From the NCBI GenBank assembly GCA_018992685.1, contig JACVGT010000025.1, forward strand, positions 1 through 64,000: a DNA stretch of 64,000 bases. Reading direction: 5' to 3'. Of the stretch, positions 49,064-57,326 are shown piece by piece. Below the pieces are notes generated by a model. It ran no database searches and was not told the origin of the DNA. It saw only the letters and a list, made by a program, of their open reading frames with translations. The stretch comes from Theionarchaea archaeon (lineage in GTDB: Archaea; Methanobacteriota_B; Thermococci; Methanofastidiosales; SZ-28-30). Position numbers and translations under genes: made by a program. Every line of letters begins with the position of its first letter. Within the stretch, counting starts at the first letter, position 1.

Positions 49064-50425
49064 TTGGCAGCAATCAAATTACTGAAAGTGAGAATGAAAA
49101 AAGGAAAAGTTGTTAGGGATCAAAACAAGTTAACTCAAGCCGAGGGAGCGCTTCTGAAGTTGGTGTTAAGAGCCCACCAAAACATTTATAAAGGGCAGGT
49201 GGTTCCAGGGTGTATGTTGTATGACTTTGACCGCCGCCTTGAAAGCATGAAAAAAAAGATAAGGGGGCTTGAGGAAAAAGAGAATGCTGAGATCATCTTG
49301 AAGTTTCTCAATCAGCTCTTTGCAGAAGGGTTGTCAAAGCCCAGGGTCTTGAAGTATGCCACTCATCTCAAAGTGATATCAGAGAAAATGGGCAAGAACT
49401 TCTCAGAGATAGAAAAGGATGATCTAATTTGGTATTTATCAGAGTTGGAACAATCTGACTATTCTGCTCAAACAAAAAGAGACTACAAGGTGGTTCTCAA
49501 ACGATTCTTTCCATACATTGGGAAAGGGGAGCTGGTATCGGATATAAAGACGACTTTAAGAGGAAATAAGAAGACACTGCCAGAGGAGCTACTAACAAAG
49601 AAGGATGTGGAAACATTGATTGAGGCTGCAAAACATCCTCGAGATAAGGCTCTCATCGGCATTCTGTATGAGGGAGGATTGAGGATAGGAGAACTGACAA
49701 GTCTCAAGATTAAGAATGTGCAATTTGATGAACATGGTGCTGTCTTAAAGGTTCGGGGTAAAACGGGGGAACGACGGGTAAGAGTTGTGTTGTTTGCTTC
49801 TTCACTGGCAAAATGGATGGAAATGCATCCTGAGGGCGACAACAAGGAAGCACCCCTCTGGGTTAATCTGTCGAATAATTACAGGAAAAAGGGAATAACA
49901 TATGAAGGGTTATACCAGAAGCTCAAGAGGATTGCCAAGAAGGCAGGGATAAAGAAGAAGTTGAATTTTCACAATTTCAGGCATTCCAGGGCCACCCACC
50001 TGGCTCAGCAATTGACAGAGGCCCAGATGAACGTGTACTTTGGGTGGGTCCAGGGAAGTGATATGCCAGCTACATATGTGCACTTGAGTGGGAGAGATGT
50101 TGATGACAGGATCCTAGAGATCCATGGAGTGAAACCCAAAGACAACGACAAGGATGACCAGTTAAAACCTCAGGTGTGCCCCCGGTGCAAGTACATCAAT
50201 TCACCTGTTAGCCGATATTGTGGAAGGTGTGGGACAGTCCTTGATGAGAAGGAACGATTGAGAATGGAGATGGAGAGCAGGGGATTAACGAAGGGCTTCC
50301 CAGATATAGGTGTTGAGGATGCTGGGGTATTGGAGGGGATGAAGAAGTTCAGAGATGTGCTGGAATTGCTTGAGAAGCATCCGGATCTGTTCAAGAAAAT
50401 GAGAACACTGCTGGAAGGGACGTGA
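49064..50425 (+). CDS. tyrosine recombinase/integrase with C-terminal zinc ribbon
   Basis: A 453-residue Xer/integrase-family protein. An N-terminal helical extension is followed by a SAM-like core-binding domain (about 75-165) and the catalytic domain: Arg207 (YEGGLRIGEL), Lys233 (GKTGERR), His303-x-x-Arg306 (HNFRHSRA), Trp328 in the His/Trp position and the nucleophile Tyr338 (TYVHLS). All active-site residues are present. After it comes a zinc ribbon CPRCKYINSPVSRYCGRCG (372-390) and a helical tail. This build is common among archaeal integrative elements. TTG start set by the TATA-like element at 49033. Confidence 0.9.
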   Translation: MAAIKLLKVRMKKGKVVRDQNKLTQAEGALLKLVLRAHQNIYKGQVVPGCMLYDFDRRLESMKKKIRGLEEKENAEIILKFLNQLFAEGLSKPRVLKYATHLKVISEKMGKNFSEIEKDDLIWYLSELEQSDYSAQTKRDYKVVLKRFFPYIGKGELVSDIKTTLRGNKKTLPEELLTKKDVETLIEAAKHPRDKALIGILYEGGLRIGELTSLKIKNVQFDEHGAVLKVRGKTGERRVRVVLFASSLAKWMEMHPEGDNKEAPLWVNLSNNYRKKGITYEGLYQKLKRIAKKAGIKKKLNFHNFRHSRATHLAQQLTEAQMNVYFGWVQGSDMPATYVHLSGRDVDDRILEIHGVKPKDNDKDDQLKPQVCPRCKYINSPVSRYCGRCGTVLDEKERLRMEMESRGLTKGFPDIGVEDAGVLEGMKKFRDVLELLEKHPDLFKKMRTLLEGT

Positions 50426-50511
50426 TATAATTTGGGCTATTTCCCCCCATCTTTATTAGTGAGAGGAGAATCATAGAACTAGACCACATATCTTTCGTAT
50501 TGTATGAGCAG

Positions 50512-50521
50512 CCTTTATATA
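50512..50521 (+). promoter_or_regulatory. TATA box of the 84-kDa membrane protein gene
   Basis: CCTTTATATA, centred 27 nt before the ATG at 50543. It lies inside the open frame that begins at 50504 and so excludes that start. Confidence 0.55.
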
Positions 50522-50542
50522 CTTAGATTTCAATCTCCAAAT

Positions 50543-52786
50543 ATGTTATATAGTGCCATACTCTTCGCGGTGTTTTTATTCTTCGTCTCTATATGCGTTA
50601 GATTGTTCATGAAGGTTAAAAAGTGGAAGTTGATTTTAATTGATATCATTTGTTTCGCAATAATCGCTTCTACTACTGCTTACTACATTTTCCCAAAAGA
50701 CACAAAGTCTGAGGATATCTACGTTTTCCTGAATGTATATTTCGATGACCGCGGGGAAAACGACTATGATGAGAATGGAAAGGTACAACAAGTTTTCCTT
50801 CTTTATCAAGAAGACCACACAAGGGTCCTGATGTATTGCTGTTGCGTTCATCACCCCCAAGACATCGATTTTCGGCTGCTTCTTGAATATTGGAATCCCT
50901 ATTCACTAAGCATGGATTTCCCGCAGAACGAAACTCTCAAATTTTTTATAATCCCTTTAGATAATTATAGTGACCGAGACCTTCTTTTTCGATCTGAAGA
51001 TGATCTAGAAAAGGAATTTCCTGATTTCCAGATGACCCGCGATCCTAATAAAGAAACGGGATATTTTAGTATGTCATCTGTTGAAGATAAGATCATGGAA
51101 AGAAATTTCTGGATTTGCTTTGATGTTGAGCCATTAGAATTTGGAACGCAGGCATATGTCCATGTCAAATTTAATAGTTGGTTGCCTGCTGACTTAATTT
51201 CACTGTGGGTCGATGAAAAACATGATATAGTTCTCAGTTTTCCTCCGGGAAAACCATCCACTGACCATGTGAACTTTGATGTCTATGGAAAATTTCAGGA
51301 ATGTACGATCAAAGTCAGAGAGACTAAACGATTCAATGAAGCTTGGTTCGTAGCAGTATTCGCAACTTTGATTACTATGACATCCTATTATCCCAGTATT
51401 AATAGAGAGAACGGCCAAACTGGAGAAATGCATGAAAGAGGACACCTAAATCCCGAAATATCCCCTTTCTTGATTTCTCTTATCTCTGCAATATTTGTGT
51501 TCATTATTTCTTCAAGAGATAATTTTGTCGATAATAGCGACAATACTCGATATATGCTTAGTGCTCTTGTGCAAAGCGAAGCAGCAATCATTGCTATTTT
51601 TGTGACGATAGGGCTCGTCGGGGTGCAACTGGCAGGAGTTTATTCTCCTGCATTAGCGAAAGCTTTCAGAACAAGCAATGGGCTCAAAGGACTCGTTTTT
51701 CTGTATATTTTTTCGATATCCTTAGGGCTTTATATTCTTGGAGCGCATGATTCAACTCCGGCAATCTACATCAGACTTTGTTTTTCTCTTGGAGTTTTCT
51801 GTTTTGTAGCTTTTGCTCTTTATGCATTTGACGCGATTGAAATGACCGAACCTACCCGATTCATCGAGAAACAGTGCCAAAAGATTAATGGATGTAATAT
51901 TTTCCAGAAAGATGATCCTATTCAATCCATTTTCGATATTATAGGAGCGCTGATACGGAAATATGATGAAAGAACGGCAATATACGGATTAGACAAAATG
52001 GGAGAAGGAATTGAACTTATGTTGAAAAATGAGAAGTTCGAGAAAAAGGAGGAAATCGAAGTCTCAAATAAGATCCGCTTTGCATTCAAGGATATCGGTA
52101 TATTGGCATTTCATCAAGGAAATGAGAATGTGGTACTCGAGGTTTTAGAACGTCTCGAGAGTATAGGCAATATAGCAATAGAAAATGATCTTGAAATAGT
52201 GGCTCGGAAATCTGCAGAATCTCTTGGGTCGATTGGAGAGACCATTGTCACCAAGCAGTTCTTAGAAGAGAGAATGGATGACAGCCTAGTAGCCTACAAT
52301 ATCCAGGAAACTGAGAAAATTGCTTTGTCTGCTTTGGAGAAGGGATACAAAGCAGCAACTGTTGCGACGAGAAAGCTTGGAATAATTGGAGAAATTGCTA
52401 TCAAGAGAGGATTTGGGAATGTAACACATGATATAATCGAGTCATTGGAAGAAATCACGAAGAGTGCTGGAAAAAGGAAAGGGAAGACAAATAAGAGTGG
52501 GATAGTGATATCAAATATTGAGCTGGATAGAACCATAGGAGGTGCAGTCGAATACATTAATAGTATTGCGAAGAATGCTGTTGAATTAAAATACGAGGAT
52601 ATAAGCGAGCACGCAATTCACTCTCTTGAGGCAGTAATTGACTGCGTTCTCATGATTGATCATAGCTACACAGCCAAACAAGTTAGAGAACAAATAGAGA
52701 AAACAAAGCACGCAGTACAAAAGGAGAAAAACAGAAGTTTATCATTAGACTTGGAAGAGATCCTTAGAAAGCTTGATTCTGCTTGA
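50543..52786 (+). CDS. large membrane protein with C-terminal helical solenoid
   Basis: About 747 residues. Two N-terminal membrane helices (SAILFAVFLFFVSICVRLF; LILIDIICFAIIASTTAYYIF) lead to a beta-rich domain of about 220 residues. A second membrane block at about 265-430 has four or five helices (SEAAIIAIFVTIGLVGVQLA, VFLYIFSISLGLYILG). The C-terminal 300 residues are repeated helical pairs (LERLESIGNIAIENDLEIV, RKLGIIGEIAIKRGFGNVT), HEAT-like. No known family recognised. Possibly a sensor or defence-type membrane protein of the island; this is inference. Confidence 0.55.
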   Translation: MLYSAILFAVFLFFVSICVRLFMKVKKWKLILIDIICFAIIASTTAYYIFPKDTKSEDIYVFLNVYFDDRGENDYDENGKVQQVFLLYQEDHTRVLMYCCCVHHPQDIDFRLLLEYWNPYSLSMDFPQNETLKFFIIPLDNYSDRDLLFRSEDDLEKEFPDFQMTRDPNKETGYFSMSSVEDKIMERNFWICFDVEPLEFGTQAYVHVKFNSWLPADLISLWVDEKHDIVLSFPPGKPSTDHVNFDVYGKFQECTIKVRETKRFNEAWFVAVFATLITMTSYYPSINRENGQTGEMHERGHLNPEISPFLISLISAIFVFIISSRDNFVDNSDNTRYMLSALVQSEAAIIAIFVTIGLVGVQLAGVYSPALAKAFRTSNGLKGLVFLYIFSISLGLYILGAHDSTPAIYIRLCFSLGVFCFVAFALYAFDAIEMTEPTRFIEKQCQKINGCNIFQKDDPIQSIFDIIGALIRKYDERTAIYGLDKMGEGIELMLKNEKFEKKEEIEVSNKIRFAFKDIGILAFHQGNENVVLEVLERLESIGNIAIENDLEIVARKSAESLGSIGETIVTKQFLEERMDDSLVAYNIQETEKIALSALEKGYKAATVATRKLGIIGEIAIKRGFGNVTHDIIESLEEITKSAGKRKGKTNKSGIVISNIELDRTIGGAVEYINSIAKNAVELKYEDISEHAIHSLEAVIDCVLMIDHSYTAKQVREQIEKTKHAVQKEKNRSLSLDLEEILRKLDSA

Positions 52787-53018
52787 GAAGTACTCAAGAC
52801 TGTCAGATTTCTATCAATCTATCGATAGAGAGTAGCTGAACAGAGACTACTCAACACGGGCTGATAGAGAAAAATGCCATGGAGCACTGGATCAATGTCC
52901 TTATTCTCTTAATTCTGCTACTCATGCTTTATGATCTCACATTCGAAAGTTGTGCTGACTCATCAAGACAAGAAAAACGGAAAAATAAAAAAGGTGGCAG
53001 CATATGCTGCCTGCAAAA
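52787..53018. other. intergenic region
   Basis: About 230 bases with no supported gene. The left end of the 0.5-kb direct repeat begins at 52981. Confidence 0.35.
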
Positions 53019-53498
53019 TCACTGCTCAGGATCTGCCCCTAGTTCCATTATGGCCAGAGCCATACTCCTGACCACAATGTCACCGCTCATTGCGATCTTC
53101 TGGAGCCACTCCTTGTTCTCCTCGTCTGCCTCGTCAGTATCATCACTGCATTCCCACAAAGATTCATGAGCCCGGACATCCTTGACCAGACGCCTGTACA
53201 ACTGTGCTTCAGAGAGGATTTTCCTGAATTGTTTCACCAGCCAGATAAAGGTCTGATTCTTATTCCCTGTGCTGAAGTGGCTCATGATCTTGCGGAACTC
53301 CTTTTCCGTGTCTTTATCCACCACAAAACTGAGACGTTGTGTACGCATGGTATCCCATCCATAATTGAATATTGCAGCCATTGGTCTCACATGACGGCAC
53401 CGATGGAGTCAATGAGCATGTGCCAGAAGACACCGTTCTGGACGAAGATGGCAAACTGGACAATGAAGGGAGCATCAGGGTTTAAATTCAATTTCTCA
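52981..53498. repeat. 0.5-kb direct repeat, copy 1
   Basis: Highly similar to 54988-55521 in the same orientation. It carries a ribbon-helix-helix gene and the last about 35 codons of the membrane gene that precedes it. It breaks off inside that gene at 53498. Confidence 0.9.
53019..53348 (-). CDS. ribbon-helix-helix-like DNA-binding protein, copy 1
   Basis: About 109 residues. MRTQRLSFVVDKDTEKEFRK is a beta strand plus helix, then STGNKNQTFIWLVKQFRKIL is the second helix, together the MetJ/Arc ribbon-helix-helix layout. A charged C-terminal half ends VVRSMALAIMELGADPEQ. The start at 53348 is the same Met as in copy 2; the open frame upstream enters the truncated membrane gene. This copy appears intact, unlike the one at 55094. 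Confidence 0.6.
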   Translation of the reverse strand: MRTQRLSFVVDKDTEKEFRKIMSHFSTGNKNQTFIWLVKQFRKILSEAQLYRRLVKDVRAHESLWECSDDTDEADEENKEWLQKIAMSGDIVVRSMALAIMELGADPEQ

Positions 53499-53500
53499 GG
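53387..53500 (-). pseudogene. truncated 3' end of a membrane protein gene
   Basis: Encodes EKLNLNPDAPFIVQFAIFVQ then NGVFWHMLIDSIGAVM and a stop, nearly identical to the C-terminus of the 140-residue protein at 55412-55834. The remaining 105 codons are missing, and the sequence to the right belongs to another gene. It shows that a longer unit was copied and cut. Confidence 0.85.
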
Positions 53501-53523
53501 ATTATTGCGTGATTGTCCTATTG

Positions 53524-53904
53524 TTATGATTCCCAAAATGGGCAATACTGCCTGCTGATTGGCTTTCTGTGCAGTTTTCGCTTGATTTGTATTTTATATT
53601 TTTTCTTTTCAGTCATTCTTTCTTTCATTTGTCCTAAGGATATTAGAATAATTATAACTCCACCTACTGCAAGCGAACAATAGAAAAAGTTTATATCTGA
53701 CCCTGGAAGAGGTTTCCTAAAAATGCCGTAATAAGAAACTGAAAAACCTGCATAAATTCCACATATACAAAGAAAGAAATAATACATATCCAGAACTATC
53801 TCGTTAATTGATATCAATTTTCCCTTTGTAAAGAGAATTATGAATTTGATAAACACCAATACTAAGAGAAGGATTATTAGAATCAATGTGGGATTATGAG
53901 GCAT
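53524..53904 (-). CDS. hypothetical three-helix membrane protein
   Basis: A 126-residue protein: helices at about 5-25 (LILIILLLVLVFIKFIILF), 38-60 and 73-92 (SLAVGGVIIILISLG), then a basic tail (KYKIQIKRKLHRKP). It overlaps the upstream gene by 11 nt and is the third gene of a compact operon read from 54573. No family recognised. Confidence 0.5.
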   Translation of the reverse strand: MPHNPTLILIILLLVLVFIKFIILFTKGKLISINEIVLDMYYFFLCICGIYAGFSVSYYGIFRKPLPGSDINFFYCSLAVGGVIIILISLGQMKERMTEKKKYKIQIKRKLHRKPISRQYCPFWES

Positions 53905-54325
53905 TTGATTGTTCCCTCCTTTCGATGATGTGGAAATTGGAATTATTAACCAGATTTGAATATCTGAGTAATATCTTCAAATTTTCTAGTAGGATATTAT
54001 CTACATACTCTAGTTCAAGCTGTATTCCCATCCCAAACTCATTATACCATTTTTTATACTCTAGAAAAGCTCCTTTGATCTTTTCACACGTTCTATCTAG
54101 ACTCTCTTCATCAAACCTTATCCTGGTTTGCTCATTCAAACAGTATTCGACATCCTTTATCAAATCTTCAATCAGAGGATACACTCTATTGATATGAGAT
54201 CCAATCTTCTGCCTCATTTCAATTTTTCTTTGATGCCTAAATCTGATCTCTTCAACGGAGATTTCGATTATCAGATTTCGTAGAGCTGATAATAGTACTT
54301 TTAAGACTTCGATTACAGCATTCAT
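53894..54325 (-). CDS. hypothetical helical protein
   Basis: A 143-residue, mostly helical protein with an amphipathic N-terminal helix (VIEVLKVLLSALRNLIIEIS), a basic segment (RFRHQRKIEMRQKIGSHI) and further helices. Membrane-peripheral association is possible. It overlaps neighbours on both sides (4 nt and 11 nt), so the three genes are translated together. Confidence 0.5.
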   Translation of the reverse strand: MNAVIEVLKVLLSALRNLIIEISVEEIRFRHQRKIEMRQKIGSHINRVYPLIEDLIKDVEYCLNEQTRIRFDEESLDRTCEKIKGAFLEYKKWYNEFGMGIQLELEYVDNILLENLKILLRYSNLVNNSNFHIIERREQSNAS

Positions 54326-54573
54326 TTCAGACCACCTAATGCCTTTCTCTCTATTAGGAAATTGAGAACGCGAGAATAATCTCTGGGGAGTTTCATTTTA
54401 GAATATCCTATGAGATGATAATCTATTGAAATTTCCCGAGTTTTGAAGGTTCTTGTCTTGCTTTCTATTAGAAATCTTATGATTGACAGTATATCCCCTT
54501 CATCATTATTATCGTCCTCCCTCTTCATCAAATATGTTCTCTTCAGAGGTTTTGCATTAAATCCCGGATCCAT
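54322..54573 (-). CDS. small protein, possible winged helix
   Basis: An 83-residue charged protein. ILSIIRFLIESKTRTFKTRE, SIDYHLIGYSK and RDYSRVLNFLIERKALGG suggest three helices with a short wing, as in small winged-helix regulators. First gene of a three-gene operon; box A at 54594-54603 lies about 25 nt upstream. The first 15 residues might be non-conserved, with Met16 as an alternative start. Confidence 0.45.
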   Translation of the reverse strand: MDPGFNAKPLKRTYLMKREDDNNDEGDILSIIRFLIESKTRTFKTREISIDYHLIGYSKMKLPRDYSRVLNFLIERKALGGLK

Positions 54574-54593
54574 GAGTAGAAGTTGGTTCAGCT

Positions 54594-54603
54594 GCTTTTA
54601 AGC
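54594..54603 (-). promoter_or_regulatory. box A of the three-gene operon
   Basis: Minus-strand GCTTAAAAGC, centred about 26 nt before the ATG at 54573. Confidence 0.45.
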
Positions 54604-54987
54604 TTTTGCCGAAAGGATTATAGACTGTCAAAAATAGATATAAAAGCATATAATGGTATATAATTGCGTAGAGTGTTACATAACTAATTAGACAAATATG
54701 AGTAACATGAGTTTTTCCTAGTCCTGGTTCACTTCCACATTAATTGACATATAGCATTTTAAATTCCTTGAATGGGAAGAAGATTTAAGAATATGGCATA
54801 CAGAAACTCCATTGCTCCAGTACACGAACCTGAGAATTTAGTATTACTTCAATTGGTTATTCACCTTCCAAGTAATCCAAAAAATGGAACACCAAGCATT
54901 TTCATCATGAAATCGTGTTTATCAAGTTCGAATATTCGAGAATTTTATTGAACATACCATGTTCTCAAAAGAAGATATTCTAAATCA
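54604..54987. other. AT-rich intergenic region
   Basis: About 380 bases, very AT-rich, with several TATA-like stretches. One short plus-strand frame (54793-54951) is listed separately. Confidence 0.35.
54793..54951 (+). CDS. possible 52-residue ORF
   Basis: ATG frame (MAYRNSIAPVHEPENLVLLQ, then LVIHLPSN) with a TATA-like CATTTTAAAT about 34 nt upstream. Sits alone in the spacer between the operon and repeat copy 2. No family recognised. Confidence 0.25.
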   Translation: MAYRNSIAPVHEPENLVLLQLVIHLPSNPKNGTPSIFIMKSCLSSSNIREFY

Positions 54988-55521
54988 AAAAATAAAAAAG
55001 GTGGCAGCATATGCTGCCTGCAAAATCACTGCTCAGGATCTGCCCCTAGTTCCATTATGGCCAGAGCCATACTCCTGACCACAATGTCACCGCTCATTGC
55101 GATCTTCTGGAGCCACTCCTTGTTCTCCTCGTATCCTGGTCATCTGACTCTGCCTCTTCAGTGTCATCAGTGCATTCCCACAGAGCTTCATGGGCCTGGA
55201 CATCCTTGACCAGACGCCTGTACAACTGTGCTTCAGAGAGGATTCTCCTGAATTGTTTTACCAGCCAGATAAAGGTCTGATTCTTGTTTCCTGTGCTGAA
55301 GTGGCTCATGATCTTGCGGAACTCCTTTTCCGTGTCTTTGTCCACCACAAAACTGAGACGTTGTGTGCGCATGGTATCCCATCCATGAGTTGTATGTTGT
55401 AATCATTGGTCTCACATGACGGCACCGATGGAGTCAATGAGCATGTGCCAGAAGACACCGTTCTGGACGAAGATTGCGAACTGGACAATGAAAGGCGCAT
55501 CAGGGTTCAAGTTCAATTTCT
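54988..55521. repeat. 0.5-kb direct repeat, copy 2
   Basis: Matches 52981-53498 with scattered substitutions and one insertion of 17 bases at about 55136-55152. It lies at the 3' end of the SGLVRDA/S-layer-like operon, which is therefore probably the parental locus. Confidence 0.9.
55094..55372 (-). CDS. ribbon-helix-helix-like protein, copy 2, C-terminus frameshifted
   Basis: The first about 75 residues match copy 1 (MRTQRLSFVVDKDTEKEFRK...LYRRLVKDVQAHEALWEC). A 17-base insertion relative to copy 1 shifts the frame, so the protein ends DDQDTRRTRSGSRRSQ. The original C-terminal codons for EENKEWLQKIAMSGDIVVRS and MALAIMELGADPEQ remain intact in another frame down to about 55024. The DNA-binding half is intact. 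Last gene of the operon read from 57326. Confidence 0.65.
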   Translation of the reverse strand: MRTQRLSFVVDKDTEKEFRKIMSHFSTGNKNQTFIWLVKQFRRILSEAQLYRRLVKDVQAHEALWECTDDTEEAESDDQDTRRTRSGSRRSQ

Positions 55522-55834
55522 CGTAGACCACGGGGATAATGACGAAAGCAACGACAGCAGAGAGGATCACCTCAGGGATGCTGACGGCTGGGTTTAGAGT
55601 TCCAGATCTGAACTGCATGATGGCTGAACTGAGTAGGACACCCACAAAGGCTCCAAGATACATGAGGACCTGGCGCAGCACAGTGAGGTAAGGGAGATCA
55701 TCAAGTTCAGGTGCATCCAGTTCTTCAGTCTCCTGGTATGCAGCTGCCATGGTGCCATTATGCAGAGAGCCACCGTTGTTATTCTCCCATGCTTTTCTCA
55801 CCCGTTCATTGAGATCAAAGTACTGCTTCATCAT
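55412..55834 (-). CDS. hypothetical membrane protein with two to three helices
   Basis: A 140-residue protein with an acidic soluble N-terminus (QETEELDAPELDDLPYL), then helices VLMYLGAFVGVLLSSAIM, PEVILSAVVAFVIIPVVY and IVQFAIFVQNGVFWHMLI. It overlaps the upstream S-layer-like gene by 4 nt. Its last 35 codons are duplicated at 53387-53500. No family recognised. Confidence 0.6.
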   Translation of the reverse strand: MMKQYFDLNERVRKAWENNNGGSLHNGTMAAAYQETEELDAPELDDLPYLTVLRQVLMYLGAFVGVLLSSAIMQFRSGTLNPAVSIPEVILSAVVAFVIIPVVYEKLNLNPDAPFIVQFAIFVQNGVFWHMLIDSIGAVM

Positions 55835-56649
55835 AGAGATTCCTCCACAGTAATCTCTGACTCCTGAATTAAACCGTCCTCATTGAGATCCTTCCAGCGC
55901 AGTAACACCATTCGGCAGTCTTCATAGTCTTTCCAGGTATCAGGGTTGGCCACAAAGATGGATCCAGCTAGTGTCCCCTGCCACCCGTAGCCCCAGACCA
56001 TCAGGATGTTCCGCCCTCTGTATTCTCTTAAGTAGACAATGCAGATGTCTTCTGCAGGGTATTTCTCCAGATCCAGGTAGATGGACTTTGACTCAGCATT
56101 GATCTTGAAGGACTCGTTGATGTTGTACTCATAGGTTATTCTCAGTAGCTTTCCCAGTTCAACAGCCAATTCGTTTACTGCAGGTCCTCCCACAACAATG
56201 AGGTTCCCCGTGTCATGTTCCTCGTCAGTCAGCAGCATGTCAGTTCGACTTTCCGGGTTCTGCTGGCACCCACCCCAAGCCAATGCATACGAGATATTGG
56301 CTGCACCCAGGACATCGGGAGTTTCAGCCTTTTCTCCCACGATCAGGTAAGAATTCTTGCGGAAGAGTGTGGCCAGCGTGTGAAAGGTTTCTCTCAAGTG
56401 GTCAGTATTGTCAACATCGATAATGTCAGGTTCGTAATCAGTCTCAGGTTCATCCTCTTCAGCACTGTAGACTGCAGGTGCCGGAATAGGTGATTGCTGT
56501 AACTCAGAAAACAAGGTAGCAGGATCTACGGTCACCGTGATGTGACCAGGTACACCAGGATCTCCCACAGCTACCAACACAACAACTGAATTGACCCCGG
56601 ACATGACCACTACAAGAACCAGGACTAGAGAAATCATTCTGTCATCCAT
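55831..56649 (-). CDS. exported S-layer-related protein
   Basis: A 272-residue protein with an N-terminal signal/anchor (MISLVLVLVVVMSGVNSVVVLVA). It contains YLIVGEKAETPDVLGAANIS and NLIVVGGPAVNELAVELGKL, followed by NILMVWGYGWQGTLAGSIFV and a D-x-N-x-D-G loop (WKDLNEDGLIQESE). This resembles the C-terminal domain of archaeal S-layer proteins ('LIVVGGPxxN', 'GYDWxGT.AA'). It is encoded between the heptad-repeat protein and the membrane protein, so all three probably act at the cell surface. Confidence 0.65.
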   Translation of the reverse strand: MDDRMISLVLVLVVVMSGVNSVVVLVAVGDPGVPGHITVTVDPATLFSELQQSPIPAPAVYSAEEDEPETDYEPDIIDVDNTDHLRETFHTLATLFRKNSYLIVGEKAETPDVLGAANISYALAWGGCQQNPESRTDMLLTDEEHDTGNLIVVGGPAVNELAVELGKLLRITYEYNINESFKINAESKSIYLDLEKYPAEDICIVYLREYRGRNILMVWGYGWQGTLAGSIFVANPDTWKDYEDCRMVLLRWKDLNEDGLIQESEITVEESL

Positions 56650-56669
56650 GTACTATCACCCCAGAAGAA

Positions 56670-57326
56670 TTAAGGGACTAGCCCCGAATCGCGCACCAGT
56701 CCGGAGGCATCTCTGACAAGGCCTGAAGCATCTCGTACGAGACCAGAAGCCTGGCCTGCCAGTAGTATAACGTCTTCAGTCTCTGCGTAGGCTACCTGGT
56801 TCTCCAGTTGTCCCGCTCTCTTTTCGATCTCATCTGCTCTCTTGATTTGCGATTCAATTTTCTCTGTAGAATTACCTCTCACCAGTCCTGAGGCATTGCG
56901 TACCAGACTGGATGCATCCCTCACGAGACCGGAGGCATCTTTTACCAGACTGGATACGTCCTGTACCAATGCTGAGGGATCTGCAGTCTCTGCCAACGTA
57001 ATAACACGTCTCACATACCGTGAAAATTGGACAGTCCCTTTTGATAGATTCTGGACAGTCTCAGTCAATCTCCGGTAAGAACAAGCAGTCTCATCATCTG
57101 TGACCAGTCTGGATGAATCTCTCACGAGACCTGAGGCATCCCTCACTAATCCAGAGGCATCCCGAACCAATCCAGAGGCATTCCTTACAAGCCCAGATGC
57201 GGAAGGTCTTACCTTTCCGCAGTCCAGAGCGGCAGTACTTTCACGTACTGCTTCATCGAGCTCCAGGATAGCATTATCTGTATCCTGGACAGTCCTAATT
57301 TCAATTACGACTATATCCGTTCGCAT
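56670..57326 (-). CDS. SGLVRDA heptad-repeat protein
   Basis: A 218-residue protein with three clusters of a seven-residue repeat (A/S)SGLVR(D/N): about residues 43-75, 122-150 and 193-216, each unit encoded by 21 bp. The heptad spacing with Leu-Val at fixed positions suggests a coiled coil or amphipathic beta-helix. Between clusters lie ordinary helices (LTETVQNLSKGTVQFSRYVR; IESQIKRADEIEKRAGQLE). No signal peptide. SD-like GGAAGG precedes the ATG. First gene of a four-gene operon (57326 to 55094). No known family recognised. Confidence 0.65.
   Translation of the reverse strand: MRTDIVVIEIRTVQDTDNAILELDEAVRESTAALDCGKVRPSASGLVRNASGLVRDASGLVRDASGLVRDSSRLVTDDETACSYRRLTETVQNLSKGTVQFSRYVRRVITLAETADPSALVQDVSSLVKDASGLVRDASSLVRNASGLVRGNSTEKIESQIKRADEIEKRAGQLENQVAYAETEDVILLAGQASGLVRDASGLVRDASGLVRDSGLVP

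Noticed and set aside
52879-53169. 96-codon plus-strand frame with hydrophobic start (VLILLILLLMLYDL)
   Set aside because: After about 30 residues it runs antisense through the duplicated RHH gene; no SD or promoter at the right distance.
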